From positions 868,001 through 932,000 of the forward strand of contig JAQOTA010000020.1 of NCBI GenBank assembly GCA_029532415.1: a DNA stretch of 64,000 bases, written 5' to 3'. The DNA comes from Marasmius tenuissimus (Eukaryota; Basidiomycota; Agaricomycetes; Agaricales; Marasmiaceae). Positions 43,981 to 56,271 of this stretch are shown here, one piece after another; position 1 is the first letter of the stretch, and the number at the start of each line of letters is the position of its first letter. Below the pieces are notes generated by a model, which worked only from the letters and a program-made list of their open reading frames with translations, was not told where the DNA came from and searched no databases. A program made the position numbers and the translations under genes.

Positions 43981-44983
43981 TATGGGATGGTAGGTAGTCT
44001 GATTCCACTACTCTGATTGCGGAGGGAAGGTATCCTGGTAGCCGTTCCGTTGTACACGTAAGTAGATGCATAGATTCATCATTTCGGTACTTGTTGTTTC
44101 TGATTCTTCTTCGGATGATGCAATTTTTACGATACAGATAGCTTCAAACTCCCGCCGACGAACAGTGGACGGCGGACGGTAGACACGATAAATTCAGGCC
44201 TCGGAATATGGGGAGGATGTATAATTAAGGCCAGGGAACCTAGACTAGGCCAGACCGCTGGTCACCATTTCGAGTGAGGACTGAGTTCGCGTTGGGAATG
44301 CCGAAAGCCGTTATTGAATTGGGATATTGAATGATGAGAGCAAGATGGGGGCGTTGACCCGGGGTGCTTTTACACGGTTCGGTATCGGTTTGTGGGTTGG
44401 ATGGGGGTGGAGTAGGCGATGTGGTGTAGTTAGAGGGGGAGTACAGAGTGCTTACCTGCAGACGAGTTTTGGAGGTAGTTTATAGCGCAAAGAGGACGAT
44501 CAACGCCGTTAAAACGTGCGGCAGCGAGCAGAGGGTCGCCGAGGGCCTAGACCGGTCGGCACGGAATACGGTGTGAGGTCTGATCAGGGATCAGGCACCG
44601 GAGTAGATGCGTAAGAATGACATCACAAAGCCTTGCTGTCTCCGAAACTCCGGGTCCCTCTCAAATTCTCAGCTGTGTTATTTTATGCTCGTTTCGTGCT
44701 CGTTTCGTCTTTCCCTCTTTCGTACTGCCAAGGTTCTTTTCTGGGCGGCCCCATCGATATAGGCGAGCGAGTGGCCGAGCTCCTGTTTCACTGTCGCTCC
44801 GTTGCTCCTCTGCGCTCCTGTGTGGGTGAACGGACACTCCACTCGTCACTCCACATCATAGTTGTCAAGTGCCGGCGTCATCCCCGAGAGCTCTTTTCTT
44901 GTCTTTCACCCACCACCAGAAGCCCAGACCGACCCACTATCACCATCCACAATGATCCGTTTCGACAACCTCCCCCAGAAGTT
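43981..44983. other. Upstream region of the phosphatase gene
   Basis: No separate gene is seen. A frame in phase with the phosphatase is open from 44633, so an earlier start at 44633 is possible. CT-rich leader near 44690-44730. Confidence 0.4.
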
Positions 44984-45692
44984 ATGCAGGCAATGTGCAC
45001 GCCCATGCACCTCGTCTTGTCTGTCCCACCCTCGGGCCCAGTCTCTCGCACATCATCATCGTCATCAGTCAAATCGCCGTACCCAACACCCCCATCCTCC
45101 GGTACCCCATCCCCCTCCTTGCCCGGTACCCCTCTCCCCCAAGGCGTCGGCAGCCTCTACCTAGGCTCCCTAAGCGCCATCGAAGACCCCAGTATGCTCC
45201 GCGCTCACCGGGTCAGCGTCGTCGTCCAGGTGATAGACGCACCTTGGATCCCGCCGTTGGACGAAAAAGAGTTTACATGCTACAAGATTCCCATTCTCGA
45301 TGCTTCCAGTGTCGATTTGAAACCGTACCTCGAGGGTGTATGTGGGTTTATTGATGGTCAGGTGAAGAGCGGGAGGGGGGTTTTGGTTCATTGTCAGCAG
45401 GTGTGTTCGTTGAGCTGTCGTGTGCCGGCTTTTTTTCGCTACTGTCTGGCTGACCTGGTGGTGGTGGTAGGGTGTATCCCGCTCGACGGCGATCGTGATT
45501 GCGTATCTCATCCGGTATCGCAATATGTCGTATGACGAGGCCTTCCAGTTCGTTCTCCAGAAGAGGCCTTGTGCCAAGCCGAACGAAGGGTTCGTTAGGG
45601 CTCTCAGGGATTGGGATGCGTTGTGTAAGAAGATGAGAGAAGGGAATGCCAAGCCTGTGAGGCCAGAGATGCCCAGGAGGTTCACCAGTTAG
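44984..45692 (+). CDS. Dual-specificity protein phosphatase
   Basis: Small cysteine-based phosphatase acting on phospho-Tyr/Ser/Thr of signalling proteins. Exon 1 (to 45400) carries MQAMCTPMHLVLSV, a Ser/Pro linker, then the DSP core: GSLYLGSLSAIEDPSMLRAH, VSVVVQVIDAPWIPPLDE, YKIPILDASSVDLKPYLEGV and GRGVLVHCQQ. The intron 45401-45470 splits the active site. Exon 2 (45471-45692) continues GVSRSTAIVIAYLIRYRNMS, so the HCxxGxSR loop is complete with Cys, Arg and Ser. The C-terminus is MSYDEAFQFVLQKRPCAKPN, as in typical DSPs. About 210 aa from the ATG at 44984; 327 aa if 44633 is used. I favour 44984 because the upstream part is low in protein character. Confidence 0.85.
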
Positions 45693-46213
45693 ACGTCGGG
45701 CTACTACGATGTGCGTTTCTCTCTGTCTCTCTCTGTTTGCGACCCCAAGTTCGTTGTGTACTGACGTTCCCTTAGAGCCGAAAAAACTCCAATACAACAC
45801 CGAAAACTTACAACAAACGAACTGCAAATCGATACGATTCCTTGTTCCGTGTTCAATATTCGCTATTCGCTATTCATCAATCGTCCTTCTATTTATCCCA
45901 CTCACTCATACACGAATCCACACTCTTCAGAAAACCCCTCAGCATTATAGTATCGACTTCGACTTTATCATATCATATCATGCCTCTCTTTCTTGGTATT
46001 TATCACGTACTGTTGCCTTATCCAAAACCCACATCCTACATCTATTGTCTCTTGCATACTACATACTACATATATCGTCCTCGTCTCGTCCTCGTCCTCG
46101 TCTTCTGTGTATGTAACTGTACTTAACATGGCCTCCTTCCATTCTGGTCTCCCTATGTTACCGGTTACCAATTACCCTTGACACAGCCCACTCGCGACCT
46201 TCCACATCCATCC
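45693..46213. other. 3' flank of the phosphatase gene
   Basis: AT- and CT-rich sequence with TC microsatellite-like runs (CTCGTCTCGTCCTCGTCCTC near 46080). No gene. Confidence 0.4.
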
Positions 46214-46315
46214 GGTTCGATGGCGTAGTTGGTTATCGCATCTGTCTAACATCTGCGAGACGCACATTATCAATTGTTTCACAGAAGGTCCCCAGTTCGA
46301 GCCTGGGTCGAATCA
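46214..46315 (+). tRNA. tRNA-Val(AAC) with 28-nt intron
   Basis: Same body as the other Val copies; the intron reads TCTGCGAGACGCACATTATC and on. T6 follows 8 nt after the 3' end. Tail to tail with the next copy, 145 bp apart, whose intron is nearly identical (one base difference), so this pair arose by a recent inverted duplication. Confidence 0.88.
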
Positions 46316-46460
46316 TTATAATTTTTTGTCACCATCTACTTACTTACTTCTTGATCCAAATAAACTGGAACTTGGCGTAATCTTGAAAAGGGTCCCCGGT
46401 ACGTGCCATTTTTCTTCAAGAAAGAAGGGGGGAGGGAAAAAGACTACCTCCATGGATAAG

Positions 46461-46562
46461 TGATTCGACCCAGGCTCGAACTGGGGACCTTCTGTGAAAC
46501 AACTGATAATGTGCGTCTCGCAGATGTTAGACAGATGCGATAACCAACTACGCCATCGGACC
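46461..46562 (-). tRNA. tRNA-Val(AAC), one acceptor mismatch
   Basis: It matches the 46214 copy, including the intron. Its 5' end is GGTCCGA instead of GGTTCGA, creating a C-A mismatch at position 4 of the acceptor stem. T5 occurs about 20 nt after the 3' end. Possibly a pseudogene. Confidence 0.75.
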
Positions 46563-46787
46563 GTTATATTTGTACGGGTACAACTAAGCATGTATGGAGT
46601 CCCGGACCAATTCAGTGCTCACGCAGTACACTAACATCTTGTTATTCCCAGGGCTCAGAACGGAGAGGTCTGTACTTTTTCCAGTATGTTTCTACTAAGT
46701 ATATCTTACATCGTCCAAGTCTTTGACAAGTTGCATGTGCGAGTAAACTAGAGTCCTCAGCCACCGGCAAAGTTGCTGACACGACAT

Positions 46788-49244
46788 TTAACGATCAGCT
46801 GTCGCGGCCCTGCTGGTGGTTTGGTTTGGTTTGAGAACGTCAATCACATAACCTCCCAACGAATCAGACGTCTGAAATGGCATGACTCTTGATGAACGAC
46901 CTACCCAGCAATGGTCAGGAGGATTCCACACAGAAAAACTAATCAAACCCACCGCTTTCCTCCAATCATACCCCGCCTCCGGCGTCCCACTGCAGCTCAA
47001 ACATCTGAACCGATCTCCTCTATCGTCCATATCCTCGGCCAAAGTCCTCGAGGCATCCAAACCCAGCATCTCCAAAATCCCAAAAACCATCCTGGAAGCC
47101 GTTCGACAGAACCGTATCCAACGACTGATCTCACCAAGATGAAACCTATAGCGGTGTCCGTAAATCGGACACGTCGGATTCCGGAGGTGGTCTACCACGC
47201 CTTCTAACCCGATCAATCTGGTACCTTGACCGCATTCACCTGACGCTCGACAACGGAATATCGACGTTGCCAGAGTCAAGTCGAGCGTTTCCTCGCCTCC
47301 ACCGGTCTCCTTTGTCAAATGTTCCTCGACTCCAGCTAACCACTCGTTGACGACGGTAGGAATTTGTGCGGTCGCTTCTTCACATGCCAATCGCAGGGCA
47401 TCGCGAGACAGATCAAGCTCTCCCAACTCCTTGAACGGACTCATTTCACGAGCTAGCATCTTTGATGGAGGCCAATATTTCACGTCTGAGTCGCCGCCAG
47501 CCCATAACCGATCGCGAACAGAGTTGATCAGTCGAAGGATGAGTTCCCTGTGTTTACATGTACGTCGGCTTTGGATTATTAGGTGGAGAACGGCTTGAAG
47601 TTCTTTATTTCTGTTCCACTCTGAGGTCGAGTCAAGGAGAAGAAGGCAAGAAAATGTGACGGAAAACTTACTACTCCTGGGCAGCCTCTCGTACCTCGGA
47701 ACATGCGTTGTCACGTGTGTGTATCTAGGTGAGAGTTCCTGTTCTACGAATATACGGATATGATAGGTCGCATAGGATATTTCTTTGAGAGTGTATGATC
47801 CTTCCGAGTCTCGATGAAGGCAGTTGAGGATTCTGAGAGGGGATTCTCAAGTGAATCCATCGTTTCTGAATGAAATTGGAAACTCACGATTTCACTTTGT
47901 ACTTGTACCTCTTGGACACTGTCAATGTGAACCACTTTTTCATACGTGCCTCCCAGGCGACTAGTTGGTGTATGTACTGGCAATAGTATTCAGCAATACG
48001 ACCTCAGTCTGGAAGGCAAAGATACTCACAACTGCCTGACCATCAATGTACCGTCGTCTATCGGATTTGTACCTCTTCATTTCCTCCGTGAGGGTATTCG
48101 ACTCAAATGGAAATGGAGTGCGTAACTCATCCCGCAAGATGTTCATACTAGCGACAACCCCATGTCGAAATCTTTCTGTCAAGTACAAAACGCAAAAAAG
48201 AAAAAGCAAAACACACCGGACTTGTAAACAAGGATAACACAACCTCTTGCGAAACGCAGCGTTTGGTTTTGTATCGCTCCTTATCATGCCGCACACCTAC
48301 ATCGGAGGGGGAAGTTTCATACCAGATCGGAACAATGCAGTGTAAGTGAATCACTTACATCGCACACCGGAGCCCCGAATAACAATCTTGCCCACTCCCA
48401 GCCGTTCAAATCCGCAGGGCACTGGGGCGTCTCGATTGGTATAGTGTCGGTGTCGGGCTCGCCTGTAGTCCAGGCAAAGCCAAAAGTGTGTCTCCATAGT
48501 GGATTCGAAGTTGGAGAGGTAAGAAAGGTTCTGAATTGTCTATTTACGACGCGGAGGGCGTGCAAGTCGATTGGATGGAGGTGAGATAGGATCTAGCAAC
48601 ATAAAATGAGGGGCTGCTGGCTTTGATGATATTTGGCTTTTTACCTCCAAGATGAGATCTTCAGGTAGCTCCAGCATCCATCTCAGATCCTTGAGTTTGC
48701 GATGATGCCGTACGCTGTGTCTGACGCAAATTCGAGTGTTGATACGTATGAAGTTATCTAGAGTGCAAGGGAAAGAAATAACAAAGTGTGGAGATGAACA
48801 GGGCGGATGGAAAGCCAGTAGAGAGACGTACAAGTAGCCTTGAGTTGCTCCATATTCCGAGTCTCGGGTATACCAAACAGTTCCCCATCAAGTTCCTTGT
48901 TCTCCTGGATATCGTGAAATGGAAACAGCGTGGGTGATACGCGATAGTTAGTGGGAGCTATTCAAACGTAAACGTAGTCAGCCTCAGGCTCGGGATCCAT
49001 GGATAGCCTCACCTCTTGGAATCCTGGAGCGCAGGCCGACATCTGAAATTGAGGTTTTGCCAAAATCCGAGTCTTCGAGATGAAATTCTTCCAAGCTATC
49101 CGAGTCGTGAAAGGGTAGGGCTGTAGCGTCGATATACTGAGCTTCGCGCGCCAAGTCTTGTTTGGATGGACAGAATGGTAGGTATGCGAGTGTTGCAAGT
49201 AATCCTTGAGCTCGAGTGTCTCCTAAAAGGTCTGAGTCTGTCAT
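46788..49244 (-). CDS. F-box protein with Cys4 knuckle, family B, copy 3
   Basis: The start ATG at 49244 reads MTDSDLLGDTRAQGLLATLA, then LPFCPSKQDLAREAQYIDAT and ALPFHDSDSLEEFHLEDSDF. Exon 2 is APTNYRVSPTLFPFHDIQEN ... ETRNMEQLKAT. The F-box is built from LELPEDLILE and ILSHLHPIDLHALRVVNRQF. ADLNGWEWARLLFGAPVCD joins VCGMIRSDT and RLCYPCLQVR, giving a CxxC...CxxC knuckle. The C-terminal exon has DVKYWPPSKMLAREMSPFKE, RTLAEDMDDRGDRFRCLSCS and DWRKAVGLISFSVWN. All joins tested keep frame. Role as for copy 1: probable SCF substrate receptor. It lies next to the third tRNA pair. Confidence 0.72.
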
Positions 49245-49454
49245 GATTGTGGTATTTTCGAGGCGTCAAACAACGAAGAAAGGCCCTATATGTGGTGGAT
49301 GCAACAAAAGAAACCGTGTCATTTCGTGTCATTTCGTTCAAGCACAGCTGGGTTGGTACCTTCCAAAACTTCGAAACTTCGAGCTGCTATAACAATTTCA
49401 ATTCTCGTACGCACATTTTTTGAATGTACGAAGTGCCATACCGTTGTACAGGTA

Positions 49455-49690
49455 GCAAGGGAATGTCTGAGCGAGTGTCGTGATTGTGTAAAGGCAAATG
49501 AAGGTGCGTGGGAACAAAGGCGCTTGGCATTGTGGGATGAAGGGGTCGCGCATAAGCGCCCGTAGAATACTACGCTTTGATTACAACCACGGACACAACT
49601 GCGGCCGCGACAAGAAAGGGGGCAGCTACAGGTTCGACTTGATTCAAAGATTTTACATTCAACCTGTGAGTTTTGTTACACCCTGATTCG
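49455..49690 (+). repeat. Duplicated block, copy 1
   Basis: Shares CAGCTACAGGTTCGACTTGA, TTCAACCTGTGAGTTTTGTT and surrounding sequence with 50508-50710. Confidence 0.5.
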
Positions 49691-50507
49691 TTCTTTGAGA
49701 CCAGAGTCATCTTGGAGTCATCGATCCGTGTCTTTGCGAGCGACGAGCAACCCATCCGCGATGATATATATCCGTTCAACTTCCACCTCACCTTTCGCTG
49801 TTATCTTTGGCACTCCATTACTTTCCACTTTCGAACCGATAGGAACAACTCGCGTCGATGCAGGAGGGCAGACCACCGTTAGAAGCACGGCAACATCGAT
49901 AAGTACTGCAACTTTGCTGGCGGTCGAAGTCAAGGGGATCTCTCAAGGTCGCTTTCCCCCTTCGGTGTATCATTGGTGTGCTGGAACCAGTATGTGAGAA
50001 TTTTTTCGATGTTCCTTTGAACCGCTTTATGGGTACTGACTGACAACTACGATCTGTTCAAGGTCATATATCCCACCTCTGCTGATAGGCTTCAATCTAA
50101 TGCGCGAGTGACGCGATCCCTTCATATCAATAATCCCCCTCTACTCGGTCCCGGTCTCCAGCTTTCCCAAGGTCTAATCATCTCATGCAGCGTCGGCGCT
50201 GACATCGACCCGTCATTCAGCTTCTGAAAGCGACGCAGTTCATACAGTTTATTCAGGTATAGAGGGTGCTGGATAGCTGGCGCAAAGGCATGCTGTAGCT
50301 GTTATGTCCGACAGTTCTGCCCATCCACGTTACACGCTGGCCAGGATCTTTCGCCTCGTAGTGGTAATCCCGCTGCTTCCAATGCGTGTCTCTATCTATC
50401 TCTAAAATTGCCATACTTCTTGGTTCGTGTAGATCGAGTTTCCAAACAGGAAGCTCATACCTTGTAGTCTGTTCTCCGGTTAGGTAATAAGGGAGTTCCT
50501 AACCGAT

Positions 50508-50710
50508 CCTCATGAGCGTTTGAGAGCAATTGAGGGTGCGTGAGACGTCTGTTGTATATATAAGCACCCGTGGAATCTGGATTGTAAATAAGTTTTGACG
50601 ACACCCACGACCGCGACCGACGACAAGGGAGGGTAGCTACAGGTTCGACTTAATTCGAAGACTCGAAGTTCAAGCTGTGAGTTTTATCATTATCGTTACA
50701 TCCTCAAAAC
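50508..50710 (+). repeat. Duplicated block, copy 2
   Basis: TAGCTACAGGTTCGACTTAA and TTCAAGCTGTGAGTTTTATC correspond to copy 1. TATATATAAGCACCC near 50563 could be a TATA box. Confidence 0.5.
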
Positions 50711-51155
50711 GCTGACAGAAATCCGATTTGTTCATTTCTCAATAAGCAATGAGAAACCTACCATTCGTAGTTATATACTCATATCCGTGACTTCCATCTG
50801 ATGTATTAACCTTTATCACAGAGTTTCCATCTCACTCCTATTCACTGTCAGTTTAACTACCTTGATCGCCGCTGGCGCCCGACAACCATCAGGAAGCAAT
50901 AATTGGGAAATGCCTTGAACTTATGAAGCAGACTATGATGGAAGTCGTACCGGCCTGAACAACGACCTATTCAAATATCTCTCATCCTCTCGATTGGGTG
51001 CCCTTTCAGTTTCGAACACGGCATCTCGCATTTTCCCGTGCGTATAAGGCCAATACAGACTCCGCGGCTCGCTGCAAACCTCTCCTTGCCTCCCAATGCT
51101 CTAGGCCGTCAGCACTTCAGTACCAAGAAACCCCAAAAATTTCCGCTCCAAACAT

Positions 51156-52291
51156 ATGGCATCGACTGAATCAAATAGCACGATGACCAAGAAGTCCAAT
51201 GAGAAACTCATCAAGTTTCGTTTGGAATACCTACGTCGTCTAGCCGGCCTTTCGTCGAATCCAGCGGTGCCCCATAAATTGTGGGGTCACCGCATCGTTA
51301 ATGAAGGAATTTATCTCGCAACGGGGAGCAAAGGTGTACGCAGGATTGATGATAATCGATTCAAGAACTTAGGGAGGTGGTTCTGGTTTTGGCTCGTGAG
51401 TCACATAAACTCCTGTACATTCTCCTCAAGAGACTGACTTAGACACGTAGCCTGCAGGCAATGGCACAAAGAGAGGCCGAAGCCTTTTTGAAGCCGAAAG
51501 AATTCCACTCCCCATTCTTCTTGATGATCCTGAGCTCACGCAGGCTATCGAGCGCCGTGGGTCCTCTCGTCGTCGTGGCAGAGTTATCCCTACGCCAACC
51601 GATTCTGGTGAAGGTGACCCTATAACTGTTCCAGACAACCCTGGTCAACTTTCGACTCTCACTCCATCCCCTTCCCAAGTTCATCTCAAACGTAGTGCTG
51701 TCTCCAATGACACCAACGTTTCGGAGGATGACGACGACGACGACATTGAGTGTACGGGAGCCAACTTGCGTAGCGATCGTCTTTCTGTTTCCAGCGACGA
51801 CGATGATTCTGTGCCTGATAGCGATGTCATCTTCTTATATCCCCCTGAGCCTGCTGCTGTGTCGGAAGGGATGGGTAAAGAGGTCGGCAAAATTTGGGAT
51901 CGTCGATTGGACGCAAGTGATGCAGATATCGCATTTGAGGTGGTAGTTTTTGGTTGGGTAGCCGTGAGTGCACCAGCAGCCCCGATTTTTCGTGCAGCTC
52001 TAATGGCTTGTGTGACAGGACGATGGTGATCCGATACAAGTTGCCGTGCCTATCCTGAGGTCCGATGCAGGTTTTCTCTCACTTCGAAGTATCATGTGTC
52101 AACTTGGCACCATTGGTATAGAGATCGGCGATAGCGTCGATCGTTATATTGCTGGGGATCAAACTTGGAGGCGACTCAAGTGGTCAACGCCGTTCCCAGT
52201 GAAAACCAATGTCGCAGTGGCGCTCCGCTTATCCTCCGTCACACGTATGAAGGATTGGGAGTATTATCAGTCACACGATTTCTCCCTTTGA
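51156..52291 (+). CDS. Hypothetical protein, 333 aa, acidic middle
   Basis: Three exons (51156-51395, 51451-51939, 52019-52291) join in frame. The N-terminus reads MASTESNSTMTKKSNEKLIK, then FRLEYLRRLAGLSS and KLWGHRIVNEGIYLATGSKG. The middle is charged and Ser/Asp-rich: RRGSSRRRGRVIPTP, VSEDDDDDDIECTGAN, VSSDDDDSVPDSD. The C-terminus is DDGDPIQVAVPILRSDAGF, then IGIEIGDSVDRYIAGDQTWR, ending YYQSHDFSL. No signal peptide, membrane helix or known domain. The acidic stretches suggest a nuclear or protein-binding role, which is inference. The clean splice phases argue for a real gene. Confidence 0.6.
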
Positions 52292-55200
52292 AGCGGCACA
52301 ATGAAGGGATTCTCTCTCTTGCTTCCTTGAATCCTTGTTTCCTCTTTCTGCGTACATTAAAATCGTTAACTGATTGATGCATCCCCAAGTCCTTGCACCC
52401 GCTGTATCTCTCGTAGACTATTACCCTTCAGGAATGAGCAATCATAGTCATCAATGACTTCTATGATGGGCGTTCGCGCATCTGGATTATAATACTTGCA
52501 CTGTTAAGGTTGACTACCTGAGTCCTCATGTTGACGTTTGCTCTCGACGATTGCTTGCGTACGCGGTACACTTTACACATTCGTGTTTCTCGAGAGTCGG
52601 ATGTTGTGAGCAAGTTGTGAGAGAACTTCGTGCGTGAATTATCGTTTGACTCGCTCCAAATTCGTTCGTTGGGAGCTCTACCAACATTTCTAAATCATGA
52701 ATCATGACAGTTCTGGGGATCTCAACTATATTCTTCACAAACGGGCCACAGGCACTTACATCATTGACAAATGGTCCTAGCTGAATCTTGAGTAGAGACC
52801 TGAATGTCCTTGTTGGGTTGGAGACTGTATCCATCACATGCTCAAGAGCAAGCTAGCCTGAGTTAGATCTACGAAGACAGTTGAGTAGGTTTCCGGAAAA
52901 GACATACATATGAAAATATATACAGGACAAGCTTCCATTCGAGAAGGTAAGGGAATGGTGGAACGGGGAAACATACTGGGGAAACAGTGGAATTCTTGAT
53001 TTTCGCGGGAGAATTGAGCTCCTACTTGCAGACTTGCAGAGAGAAAGCGGTAAAAGGGTATAAGGGTATCGTTTTGCCTTCCAGGTCGACGTAGTAGCAC
53101 AAGTCTGGAGTTATCTGAGTATATATGCTTCATCCGGGAATAGCTTAGAGTTGTGTTCCAGAAGGACGGCATATCTAGCTCTCTCGAGAGACCATTCCTC
53201 CAGCAAAACATTCCTCGAACAAACCAAGTATCCAAAATGCGAACTTAGACCGTGAAATTCGAACGTCGTCGATCAGCAGGAAAGGATTGGTTTTATATGC
53301 TGTGGCACTTTCCGTGAAACGCCGCTTGCGTTGGTGTGGTTAAGCGTAAGAAGACATTTTCTGTGGTGGTGCTGGCCGTCGGAATTTGCCGGCTCGAGCC
53401 TGATCACTGGTCGCTTACAAATCCTAAACTTGACTCAGACCTTTCACTTTCATGGGACTCTTGCCAAGTACTTGGTCGTCCTCTTCCTCGTCGGCGCATC
53501 AGATAACACTAACAGAAGCAGATAAAGAAGGTTGTACAATGTAGAGTCGTCAACATCGCTTGTCACCATAGATGCACGATACACGGTCACACAGCCTACT
53601 GGTGGGTGTATCTTGGTCACTTGTCCACTCATTTCTGACACTCTTCAACCCTCTTGTATTCTGAAGAGGTTCGAGATCAAATAGAATCCACGAAGTATCG
53701 GGCTGGTCTCTCCCAAAATATCGATGACAGCTCTCGAAGAATTCTCTTTGCTTCGCTATTGAGTCGGCTCATCAACGACGATGGCGTCCTACGCAATTGC
53801 TACAAAAACACTCGCACATAGTGCTCTCCTCTTCTCCTGATCAATGCCGTGCAGAGGCCTGTTACACGGTCGGATTTCGGGGACTAGAGTACCCAATTCA
53901 GTTCTCGTGCGCCCGTGTCACCCGTTCCGACCCCTCTCGTCCCTACAAAGCACGGATTATCTGTCGTTCCCCGTAAGAATTCCAGTTGACGCATCGATTG
54001 TTTGATTCATCTGAACTGGTCCCGAGCAATACCTATGCTTACTACTCACTTGTCAAAATAGAATGGCTCGCAAACGCCACTCAGCTCTCCCCCGGCGGAG
54101 GACTCGACGATACTCGAACCGAGTACAAGATGACATCTCAACGATCCTCCATCACTGAGTGTACACCACAGCGGCGCGATATTGTGATCTTTATAATAAC
54201 GGTACCGTCGCGAGCAAAATTCTCATCTTTGCTGAGTCCTGAATACTTCTGATATTGAGGATTTGTTCTTTGGGGTCGCCTTTTCTCGTAATGAGCTCGC
54301 TGGCAGAGTGGTCGTCGGTCGACGCCCCATTTCCGTATGCCCGGGTTAAGCTGGATACACAGCTCCAGTCTCAACTCAGTTTTCGCACGGTTTTGTATCC
54401 ATCCATACGCGGCTCTAGAAGAATATTCAGCTTTCGTCGCGCGAAACCAAGCCTGAGTCGATTTCCCATTGACCATGACCATGACTCGAGACCTTTCTGC
54501 CGCTCTTGGACACTCCAAAGTCGCTCCCTACACCAGAAACGATCCTCTCCCGTTCTCACACTCCTCAGACCAGCTTAGTAGAATCTCAAATTTCGATCAG
54601 GCTAAGGATCTCTTACTAGTGGTATCAACCCCCCTGACATCCGGATCCGTCGTCTCGCACATTCAAGATAATCTCACCTTCTAGAGACCTGATGAGCCCG
54701 TGCCAGCGAGAAATAACCTTCCTCGTACACAGCACACAGGTCTCCTTCCCGCACTTCAATTCAGTGATCCGGGGACCTACAAAAGCGATGCTTAGACTAG
54801 GACCCGGGGGGTTGAATTCCGTCGATTGATTGCGCTGATTGGGTCAGTGTATAGGGATCTTCTTAGCTCTTTACTACCGTCTCATCTCCATGTCGTCGGG
54901 TTTCGGTGTCTACATATGCGTATATGATGCTACTAAACATCCGTACAGAAGAGGACCGCGGTTGAACCCGTCGCGAAGTTCTGATTGTAAGTAGGTAATC
55001 TATAAGTATCACGGGAACCCGCTGTACTGTGGAGGAATTCTAAGTATATACTCATTACTGTTGTTCTACGCGACTTTACAAATCAGGCTACGGATACGGC
55101 TGTAGCTACTAGTAGCCTCGTAATCGGTGTTGAATCATCTACCAGGGGGTTCTCTAATCCACTCTCAACATCCCGAGTCACCAGTAGCGGCAGGACTCCC

Positions 55201-56173
55201 GATCCCCGAAACTCGTCGTGCCAGTCTGAGTAAGATCTTCAAAACGTGTAACCCGTTGTGAAGGTTCTCACAGCAAGTAAGTACATAGGTGATATTTATC
55301 ATTGAGAAGTCTGAGTCTCCGAGCTGAACGAGGAAAAAAACTCAGTTAGACCGTAAAGAATTCAAAGTAAGTACACAATTCTTCCGACTTGGATCCAATT
55401 GTGATATTTGATTTGTCGTCCCAGACAATAACTCAATCGGCTGTCGACCGTAATCGCTAGGGCCTGCCATTGGCAGGTCAATGAGAAATCCTGGAGGACT
55501 TTGGAATCCTCTCGATGTCGTGCTTGGTGGATGATCGACGGTACTTGAAGAGCCTTAGCCAAGCCGCAAAATCGGGACCATTACGTTTCCAAGACCCCTG
55601 ACCAGTTCTTGGATATTCAAAGCCTCCATGTGCCAACCAGCTTTGACACAGGCAATGGCTCAAAGGATCATATTCGACGCGACTTGCCACTCGATCTGAT
55701 GCCAATCACTCCCGCTGATATACGGATCATTCTTCCTAGTCCAATTGTCTCTCGTTGAGGGAAGGTCGAATACAGAGTGGTAAAAGGTCTTTCCGCGTCC
55801 GGGACTTGAGCTTGATCACCAAATTCTGTTCTCCGACGTCCAATCCCTAGGTCCTCACTCTCAATGTCCAACCCCGCCGTTGAAGTGAAGGTAAGTTACA
55901 AGCTTTTCTACGTGAAGCTTTCCCAGAAAAAGCGTTCGTGGCTCGAACGTCGTGAAGTTTGAACTCTCAGGTCTCACCACCAAGTTTTGTTTGCAGCGCA
56001 GAAAGAGTCCCAGGTGGCCAGTTAGAGCGCTTTTAGTGTCAACATTCGGGACTCACAGGGAGTAGAGTGAGCTTCAAATATACTTTGAAGTTCCTCGGGT
56101 GATTGCGCTAATGCAAAAAGAAATTTGTTGAGATGGTGAAGTACTGTATTGTCAACAGAAATCAGGACCACAT
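52292..56173. other. Gene-poor region, no supported gene
   Basis: Frames of up to 130 codons occur, but none shows a domain or exon chain. 52460-52690 is a diverged copy of 56300-56530 (same strand). A 71-codon frame at 54469-54684 (MTMTMTRDLSAALGHSKVAP) is the most protein-like but is unsupported. Confidence 0.4.
52460..52690 (+). repeat. Duplicated non-coding block, copy 1
   Basis: CGCATCTGGATTATAA, TTAAGGTTGACTACC, GCGTACGCGGTACACTTT and CGTGCGTGAATTATCG match 56300-56530 in order. Confidence 0.55.
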
Positions 56174-56271
56174 CGCCCACCGCGAGGGTCAAACTCGCAG
56201 CCTTCAGATTACCACATGCATTGACCATCAGTATAAGAGTCTGACGCTCTATCCGATTGAGCCAGGCGGGC
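56174..56271 (-). tRNA. tRNA-Lys(CTT), possibly degenerate
   Basis: Body GCCCGCCTGGCTCAATCGG, anticodon arm TCAGA-CTCTTA, intron of about 24 nt, then A-TCTGA-AGG. T arm GCGAG-TTTGACC-CTCGC, acceptor GGTGGGC. The anticodon is CTT. The T loop has T in place of the near-universal C56, which would weaken the D-loop contact, so it may be a pseudogene. Confidence 0.7.

Larger units (their letters stand above)
49245..51155. other. Gene-poor region with a duplicated block
   Basis: Blocks 49455-49690 and 50508-50710 are diverged direct copies, sharing GGTGCGTG, ATAAGC, CAGGTTCGACTT and CTGTGAGTTTT. Each may be a promoter and first non-coding exon. The second lies upstream of the 51.2-kb gene and could serve it. 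No coding sequence is recognised between. Confidence 0.4.

Noticed and set aside
54255..54760. Short overlapping plus-strand frames, including one starting MTMTMTRDLS
   Set aside because: No domain, no homologous copy in the window and no exon partners; kept only as a remark in the spacer entry.
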